From positions 102,514 through 166,513 of the forward strand of contig PDZS01000005.1 in NCBI GenBank assembly GCA_002753225.1: a DNA stretch of 64,000 nt. Direction: 5' to 3'. The DNA comes from Deltaproteobacteria bacterium YD0425bin51. Lineage in GTDB: Bacteria; Desulfobacterota; Desulfobacteria; Desulfobacterales; YD0425bin51. The notes under the pieces were generated by a model, which did no database searches, was not told where the DNA came from, and saw only the letters and a program-made list of their open reading frames with translations. Each line of letters begins with the position of its first letter. Within the stretch, counting starts at the first letter, position 1. Made by a program: the position numbers and the translations under genes. Below, piece after piece: positions 58,676 to 64,000 of this stretch.

Positions 58676-59856
58676 AAAGATGGAGCCTTTTGTTTTATAC
58701 TTGTAAGAATAAAGAATAAAGTAATTCCAGATACCATAATAATTGCACCTAGTAAAAATGCGATCCTCAGATTGAAAGTGTCCATTAGTATTCCTGCTAG
58801 TATTGACCCTGTAAACATCCCAGCGCTATGTCCTGTTGTCATAACACCCATCACAGAACCCATTCCATGGGATTTATTACCTTTTGAAACAGCAAGAGCT
58901 GTAAGAGATGGCATAGCAATACCTCCTCCTATACCAAAAAGTATATTTGCATAAAAAATATCCCAAAATCCTGAAGCCCATTTATATGAAAGGGTTGAAT
59001 ATCCTACAATAAGACCTCCGGTTATAATAAAAATTTTTTTGTAATTTATACGATCAGCCACAAAACCCATAAATGGCTGCATAATACCGCTTATAGATAC
59101 TCCCAGTACTACTAAAACTCCAATTTGCGAACTTGATAAAGAAAAATCCATGTCTGCAAGAACAGGCATAAAGCTCCATATTATCCCTATGCAGGAGGTA
59201 TAGGAAAAATTGAAAATAAAAAGTCCATAAAGCTCTATATCTGTTAAAATATTTTTCCAAGGTGCTGGTTCTGTCCGTTTAATATTTAAATTCTCCAAGT
59301 CTCTTGAGGGAAGCAAAAAAAGGCTTAAGCAAAAAGCAAGACCTGCTAAAACTCCCATGGACATAAAAGCAAAGTATAATCCAGAGTGATCATTTATTAT
59401 ACCTCCAAGGATTGGACCTATTGTAAGACCAAAAAATAGAGCCATATTAAAAATGCCCATAATTAATCCTTCACGGCCTGTTGGAGTTATATCTCCAACA
59501 TATGCCTGAATAACAGGCATAAGCATTGCTGATGAAATACCCTGAATAAAACGCAAGGCGATTAAGTCGTTTACGCTGTTTACTAACATAAAAGCTATTG
59601 AAATAAATGTGTATCCAAGAAGGCCAGATACGATAAAAGGTTTTCGTCCTTTTTTATCTGAAAGTCTTCCAAAATATGATAAAAAAGAAGTCCTTGATAT
59701 GGAAAATGCTCCAAAGATAAGTCCGATATGAAAACCATTTGCTCCAAGTTTGTGAGCATAAACAGGAAGTAGCGGTACAACAATCCCTACACCTGTTACA
59801 GATATAAGCAATGAAAAAAATAATGTCCCAAAAATATTTTTATTAAATGATTTCAT
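58672..59856 (-). CDS. major facilitator superfamily transporter
   Basis: Twelve hydrophobic segments with MFS motif A between TM2 and TM3 (FGRLSDKKGRKP) and the drug-exporter-type GLTIGPILGGIINDH (motif C-like) in TM5 point to a proton-driven exporter of the DHA1 type. The substrate is unknown. I chose the ATG at 59856 (394 residues); an in-frame TTG at 59892 would add twelve residues and neither has a clear ribosome site. It is first in an operon with two sensor kinases, and its TGA overlaps the first kinase start. Confidence 0.85.
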   Translation of the reverse strand: MKSFNKNIFGTLFFSLLISVTGVGIVVPLLPVYAHKLGANGFHIGLIFGAFSISRTSFLSYFGRLSDKKGRKPFIVSGLLGYTFISIAFMLVNSVNDLIALRFIQGISSAMLMPVIQAYVGDITPTGREGLIMGIFNMALFFGLTIGPILGGIINDHSGLYFAFMSMGVLAGLAFCLSLFLLPSRDLENLNIKRTEPAPWKNILTDIELYGLFIFNFSYTSCIGIIWSFMPVLADMDFSLSSSQIGVLVVLGVSISGIMQPFMGFVADRINYKKIFIITGGLIVGYSTLSYKWASGFWDIFYANILFGIGGGIAMPSLTALAVSKGNKSHGMGSVMGVMTTGHSAGMFTGSILAGILMDTFNLRIAFLLGAIIMVSGITLFFILTSIKQKAPSL

Positions 59857-59964
59857 TTTTAAAGTTATACTGTAAATAAAAGGTATTTTCAAATTAAAAG
59901 GATAGCCTTGATAACTAAGGGTTAATATAGTATTGATAATTTAAAATTTTGAGGAGGAATAGTA

Positions 59965-60720
59965 ATGCTTTTAATTATTGATGTGGGAAACACAAATATT
60001 GTAATGGGGATTTATAAATCAGACGAGCTTATTTATACTTTTAGAATACGCACAATAAGAGATACAACTTATGATGAGTTTAGCGTACTAGTAAACAGTC
60101 TTTTAAGTACAAATGGAATAAATTTAAAAGAAATCAAAAAAATAGTAGTATCGTCTGTTGTTCCCCATGTTGTCCCTTTTCTTGATTCTTTTTGCCGTAA
60201 ATATATTGGTACTACACCTTATTTTGTAAATGCAGAAACATTTACTGGTATGCCCATATTGTATAAAAATCCTAAAGAATTGGGTTCTGATAGAATTGTT
60301 AATTGTTATGCAGCTTTCCACAAATACCAAACAAGTCTTATTGTTATAGATTTTGGGACAGCAACCACTTTTGATGCTGTATCTTCTAAAGGAGAATTTT
60401 TGGGTGGAGTAATAGCACCAGGCATTAAAATATCATCTGAAGCTCTTTTCCAAAAAGCATCTAAGCTCCCTGCAATTGAAATGGAAAAGCCTAAAGATGT
60501 TATAGGTAAAGATACCATAAGCTGTATGCAGTCTGGAATTATTTATGGGTACGCAGGACTTGTGGATGGTCTTGTTAAAAGAATAAAAAGAGAAATGAAT
60601 GAGTCTCCAAAAGTAATTGCAACTGGAGGTCTTGCTAGTTTAATAATGGAAATATCAGAAACAATAGAGTTTATAGAACCATCACTAATATTAGATGGAT
60701 TAAAATTAATTAAGCTATAA
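59965..60720 (+). CDS. coaX: type III pantothenate kinase
   Basis: The 251-residue protein has the ASKHA phosphate motif IIDVGNTNIVMGIY, then RIRTIRDTTYDEF, the pantothenate-site NPKELGSDRIVNC and DFGTATTFDAV, followed by GGVIAPGI. All are typical of CoaX, which phosphorylates pantothenate in the first step of coenzyme A synthesis and needs a monovalent cation. GAGGAGG precedes the ATG. It stands alone, divergent from the MFS gene and ending 14 nt from the opposing P-type ATPase gene. Confidence 0.95.
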   Translation: MLLIIDVGNTNIVMGIYKSDELIYTFRIRTIRDTTYDEFSVLVNSLLSTNGINLKEIKKIVVSSVVPHVVPFLDSFCRKYIGTTPYFVNAETFTGMPILYKNPKELGSDRIVNCYAAFHKYQTSLIVIDFGTATTFDAVSSKGEFLGGVIAPGIKISSEALFQKASKLPAIEMEKPKDVIGKDTISCMQSGIIYGYAGLVDGLVKRIKREMNESPKVIATGGLASLIMEISETIEFIEPSLILDGLKLIKL

Positions 60721-60734
60721 TTTTTATAAGATGT

Positions 60735-62828
60735 CTAATTTTTATTAGATTGGTGTTTTATAATTGGAAGCATAGCAACTCCTAAGCTTGTACCTAAGCT
60801 TGCAACCCTTAAAATAGTAGTGGCTACAAGTTCAAAGTCAAAAAGTACAACCCCGCCTAAACCTAATGCGCTTGCTCCAAGAATAGTGGCTAAACAGTTT
60901 TTTAGAGTTTTTTCATGAGCCTGAGCCTGTTCGAATATAAAAAGTAAATTTTCAAGATTTTCATTCATAAGAATTATCTGAGCTGTATCCGTTGCAGCTG
61001 TTGATGCTCCACAGAGCGAAACTGAAACATCAGCTTTTTTTAATGCAATGGAGTCATTAATTCCATCTCCTACAAAGCAGACTGATTTACCAGATTTTTG
61101 AAGTTTTTCAATAATTTCAGCTTTCTGATGAGGTAGAATCTCTGCAAAATAGTGATCTATTCCAAGTTTTTCAGCTAATTTTTTTGTGGGGATTTCATGA
61201 TCTCCAGAAATAATATATGTTTCTCCAATATTTCTCTTTTTAATTTCCTTAATAATAGAAAATGCCTCAGGCCGTATAATTGGAGATAGTTCGATTCCTC
61301 CGATTATATTTTTTGAGCGGGCAACTAAAACAACAGAATTCCCTTCAATATGAGATTTTTCAATTATTTCTTCAATTAAATGAGGAATTTTAATTCCTTC
61401 TCTATTCATGAAACGATTACTACCGAAATAAATATATTCATTATTAATCAAAACTTTTGTTCCATATCCAATAATGTATTCTGCACTTTCAAAAGGGGGA
61501 AGTTTAACCCCTCTTTTTTCAGCTTCTTCAAGGATTGCAGATGCTATAGGATGAGACTGCTTCTCTTCAGAAGCAGCTGCATAGGCTAAAATTTCATCTG
61601 AAGTATGCTCTGAACAGCTATGAATTTCTGTAACATGAAACTTTGAAAGTGTAAGAGTCCCTGTTTTATCAAAAATTAATGTATTTACCTTTCCTAATAT
61701 ATCAAGAACTCTTCCATCCTTAATTAATATTCCTTTTTTAGAAATTAATTGAAGATGGTTTAATGTCCCTATAGAAGTTACAATTAAAAGCCTGTAACCT
61801 AATCTGTTATTTAAAACTGAAGCTGCCCCAACCATTCCAAGTGCAGGTAATGCAGCAACAGATATAGCCAATGTTGGAATTACCGCCTTATCTATAACAT
61901 TTTCTGCTTTTGTCTGTATTTCTGATTTTAGATGAACGGTACTATTTAAAATTTCGCAAATTTGAGCAACAGTTGTCTGATTACCTGCTTTTTCAACTTT
62001 AATGCATATCCTCCCTGTTAAAACATTTGTTGATGAAAAAACTATATCGCCTATCTCCTTTTCCGCTGGTTGTGATTCACCAGTAAGAATCTGCTGGTCT
62101 ATAGATGCTATTCCCTCAACGATTAAACCGTCAACAGGTATAGTATCTCCTGCGCTTACAACTACGATATCATCTTTATTGATTTGTTCAATTGGAGTTT
62201 TCACTATTGAATTATTTGTCTTAAGCCATGCAAAACGTGGCTGATGACTGAATACGTCAATTATTTCCTTCTCTGAATTGTCTTTGATTTTCATTAGGAG
62301 TTTTCTGCTGTAAATGAATAAAAAACCTGTAAGATTTGCTATGAAAAAATACTCTGTAGCTATTGCGCTTACTAACATAATTGAAGTAAGAGTATGTTCC
62401 CTTATTTTCTTTTTAGTAAAAAGAGCCTGATATGCATTTTTAAATACCGGTTTTGTAACATATATCAATCCGGGTAAACTGAGCAAATTTAATGGAAAAA
62501 AAACCAAATCGCCTAAAGCTGAAATACCAAGAGAAGTCAACGAGACATTAACCTTTTTTTCTATTAGTTTTTCTTCTTCAGTCATAACTTTTTTACCAGC
62601 CCCTGAAATCACTCTTAACTGCTTCTGTCTAAGATTATCTCCTAATAAAAGGTCAATTTTATCTTTTTTGCTGCTGTCTGATATACGATCTTTAATCTTT
62701 TTACTTTTTTGAGTTACATAATCTTTGATTTTTTTATAATATGGCGTTTTGTCTTTTGATTTATTTGGGTTATTCTTTTTTTTAATATAATATATTAATG
62801 CTCCTCCTCCTATTATAAATTCAATCAT
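60735..62828 (-). CDS. P1B-like heavy-metal ATPase without the CPC motif
   Basis: The cytoplasmic motifs are intact: TGES (249-252), DKTGTLT (phosphorylated D387), SHPIAS (HP 426-427, the P1B hallmark) and GDGIND (587-592). The transmembrane CPC motif normally lies 23 residues before the GILIK segment. Here the equivalent positions read Leu-Gly-Tyr (343-345), with no Cys, Ser-Pro-Cys or Thr-Pro-Cys nearby. There is no N-terminal HMA metal-binding domain; instead a hydrophobic start is followed by a strongly basic region (about 16-70). ATP hydrolysis should work, but the metal site is altered, so substrate or function may differ. GGAGG precedes the ATG. Confidence 0.85.
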   Translation of the reverse strand: MIEFIIGGGALIYYIKKKNNPNKSKDKTPYYKKIKDYVTQKSKKIKDRISDSSKKDKIDLLLGDNLRQKQLRVISGAGKKVMTEEEKLIEKKVNVSLTSLGISALGDLVFFPLNLLSLPGLIYVTKPVFKNAYQALFTKKKIREHTLTSIMLVSAIATEYFFIANLTGFLFIYSRKLLMKIKDNSEKEIIDVFSHQPRFAWLKTNNSIVKTPIEQINKDDIVVVSAGDTIPVDGLIVEGIASIDQQILTGESQPAEKEIGDIVFSSTNVLTGRICIKVEKAGNQTTVAQICEILNSTVHLKSEIQTKAENVIDKAVIPTLAISVAALPALGMVGAASVLNNRLGYRLLIVTSIGTLNHLQLISKKGILIKDGRVLDILGKVNTLIFDKTGTLTLSKFHVTEIHSCSEHTSDEILAYAAASEEKQSHPIASAILEEAEKRGVKLPPFESAEYIIGYGTKVLINNEYIYFGSNRFMNREGIKIPHLIEEIIEKSHIEGNSVVLVARSKNIIGGIELSPIIRPEAFSIIKEIKKRNIGETYIISGDHEIPTKKLAEKLGIDHYFAEILPHQKAEIIEKLQKSGKSVCFVGDGINDSIALKKADVSVSLCGASTAATDTAQIILMNENLENLLFIFEQAQAHEKTLKNCLATILGASALGLGGVVLFDFELVATTILRVASLGTSLGVAMLPIIKHQSNKN

Positions 62829-62985
62829 TTAATACCTCCATTCATTAGATTTTACTCTATGCCATCGACTTTTAAAATAAATGGATAGGCTATATTTGTT
62901 ATACTCAATAAAAGTGCATTTTATAATACACTGCAAACACTATACCATGTTTTAAACCTTTATTGAAATGGGATTTATTAAAATT

Positions 62986-63029
62986 ATAAGCCACGATATT
63001 TCATGAAAGTTTGAGATATCATGGCTTAT
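62986..63029. repeat. 14-bp inverted repeat in an intergenic gap
   Basis: ATAAGCCACGATAT and ATATCATGGCTTAT pair at 13 of 14 positions around a 16-nt loop. It lies in the 229-base gap upstream of the P-type ATPase gene and downstream of the opposite end gene. It could be a terminator for genes on the plus strand, or a remnant repeat. No other copy was noticed in the window. Confidence 0.45.
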
Positions 63030-63039
63030 AGAAAAAAAA

Positions 63040-63055
63040 GGTGAACGGTTACTTA
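63040..63055. repeat. solo right end of the MITE-like repeat
   Basis: GGTGAACGGTTACTTA closely matches the right terminal sequence of the element at 43342 (GTGGACGGTTACTTA), but no left end or core palindrome is present. It lies right at the 3' end of the reductase gene, as the full copies also sit next to gene ends. Confidence 0.45.
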
Positions 63056-63057
63056 AT

Positions 63058-63999
63058 TTAGGTATATATCTGCTTTTCCCTTTTTTGCCATGATTCAAAA
63101 TTTTTATGATCATATTCTTTAGGATAGCTATTATAATGAAAGCGGATTGCGGCAGTAAGACCTGCCATTTTTGTCAAAGAAGGAATTAACCAAAAGTTTT
63201 TCAAAGCGCCGTAAGATTTTTTTGGTAATGCCCATAAGGAAGGAGTCATAAACTGAGCATTTGAAACATTAAAAAAGTCTTCTCCGCTCATTAGACCATC
63301 TCTTGCCAAGGTTTCAATTTGATTCATTGTAAACTTTTCAGTAATTCGCCTTACAGCATCATAAGTTGCTAAAATAGCCCCTCTTCCTGTTTGATATTTC
63401 CATGCATAAGGCCATAAATTCTTTGTAGTTGGATTACTATTTTTAATAGCTTCTGCTGCAACTTCAGATGCTAAATGTCCAGCCCACATAGCAGAAGCAA
63501 CCCCGCTGCCATTTAGAGGAATTACCATACATGCGGCTTCTCCGATTGCCAAAAATCCATCACATACAAGTCTTGGCAAAGAACGCCTTATTTTTATTTT
63601 TCCAAATGCTCCATAAATTTTTTTATCAAAATAATCATGAGTCTGTTTAAATTTATTCATTAAGGCTGAAATTGGGACATCAAATTGCTCTTTTACTCCA
63701 ATTAAGATGTAAGATTGCATTTTTTCTAATGAAACATGAAAGAAAACTGTAGAATAAGATCCTGCAGAACCTATATATGCCCACACTTCATCATCACCGC
63801 AACGCTCTTCCCATATTGCAAGCTTTGCCTTATCTTTGTGAATTGAATTAAGGCTATTTTCAGCAATTACAACATCGTTGGGATCATCTTCATATAAAAG
63901 ACCTAAATCTGGGTCTAATTTACGAACAAGTTCAGCATTGAAACCAGTTGCGTCAATTACTAAAGGAGCTCTAATTTCTTCTTTGCGATTATTTACTAA
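63058..63999 (-). CDS. FAD-dependent oxidoreductase of the geranylgeranyl reductase type, C-terminal part (5' end outside window)
   Basis: The frame stays open from the TAA near 63058 to the right edge (codons from 63999), so the GTG at 63786 is internal. Visible motifs are VIDATGFNAELVRKL, corresponding to the DADG/ATG motif of group A flavin monooxygenases, and LAIGEAACMVIPLNGSGVAS, matching the FAD-ribityl motif G-[DE]-A-A-x-x-x-x-P-x-x-G-x-G. This pattern fits the geranylgeranyl reductase/FixC family, which reduces isoprenoid double bonds or oxidises substrates at the membrane. The N-terminal GxGxxG FAD motif must lie beyond the window. The exact substrate is unknown. Confidence 0.75.
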   Translation of the reverse strand, partial: LVNNRKEEIRAPLVIDATGFNAELVRKLDPDLGLLYEDDPNDVVIAENSLNSIHKDKAKLAIWEERCGDDEVWAYIGSAGSYSTVFFHVSLEKMQSYILIGVKEQFDVPISALMNKFKQTHDYFDKKIYGAFGKIKIRRSLPRLVCDGFLAIGEAACMVIPLNGSGVASAMWAGHLASEVAAEAIKNSNPTTKNLWPYAWKYQTGRGAILATYDAVRRITEKFTMNQIETLARDGLMSGEDFFNVSNAQFMTPSLWALPKKSYGALKNFWLIPSLTKMAGLTAAIRFHYNSYPKEYDHKNFESWQKREKQIYT

Positions 64000-64000
64000 A

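Noticed and set aside
60734..60749. TCTAAT/ATTAGA hairpin as terminator between coaX and the P-type ATPase gene
   Set aside because: It is short, entirely weak A/T pairing and overlaps the ATPase stop codon.

Overview
The window is an AT-rich, densely packed stretch of a Gram-negative bacterial chromosome. An anaerobic deltaproteobacterial lineage (Desulfobacterota, perhaps Desulfobacterales) fits best. The support is a one-chain pyruvate:ferredoxin oxidoreductase beside a class I Fe-S fumarase, nucleotide-heptose genes, many hybrid histidine kinases, outer-membrane proteins, and dispersed palindromic repeats of the kind common in that group. No marker here fixes the genus. No rRNA, tRNA, CRISPR array or complete mobile element was seen.

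Layout. 1-2278: C-terminal part of an HrpA-type RNA helicase whose core lies left of the window. 2507-3952: cardiolipin synthase. 3987-9997 (minus strand): a sulfur-handling cluster with FtsH, a 52-residue Cys-rich membrane peptide, an exported metallo-beta-lactamase/rhodanese protein and a split YeeE/YedE permease whose second half carries a rhodanese domain. A second, broken rhodanese tail continues in frame after that gene's TAG stop. 10100-10255: a probable transposase remnant. 10277-18910 (minus): a seven-gene operon for a nucleotide-activated heptose-like sugar (GmhA, CBS-nucleotidyltransferase, radical SAM/B12 protein, CMP-sugar-type cytidylyltransferase, HldE-like fusion, deoxyhypusine-synthase-like protein), ending in an exported VIT/VWA protein.

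19016-25821 (plus): two paralogous periplasmic solute-binding proteins coupled to a HAMP-PAS-PP2C phosphatase, a SiaC-type phospho-switch protein and a hybrid kinase. The matching SiaB-type kinase is about 24 kb away at 47594, coupled to an RND efflux pump. 25845-37976 (plus): a LolA-like protein, an outer-membrane barrel, a deaminase, an acetyltransferase, a FlgO-like protein and a crotonase. These are followed by the most unusual block: a LOG-like Rossmann protein with a large unknown N-terminus, a 995-residue tubulin-superfamily protein, and a membrane-anchored zinc ribbon/phosphate-binding/OmpA fusion.

38025-43178 (minus): pyruvate:ferredoxin oxidoreductase and fumarase, preceded by a 10-bp dyad beside a -10 box. 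43466-49243 (plus): RND adaptor and pump, SiaB, and a branched-chain aminotransferase, flanked by two copies of a MITE-like inverted repeat. 49324-53888: a lytic transglycosylase (minus), then a hydantoinase-like protein, a histone-deacetylase-fold protein with a zinc ribbon, and an EF-P lysine ligase (plus). 53898-59856 (minus): an MFS transporter with two large kinases, one carrying a nucleotide cyclase domain. 59965-60720: CoaX. 60735-62828 (minus): a P1B-like ATPase that lacks the CPC metal motif. 63058 to the right edge (minus): a truncated FAD-dependent reductase.

The most promising leads are the tubulin/LOG/PstS-OmpA operon, the split Sia-type switch, the CPC-less P-type ATPase and the decayed rhodanese tail. 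All family assignments come from reading motifs by eye and were not searched against any database.
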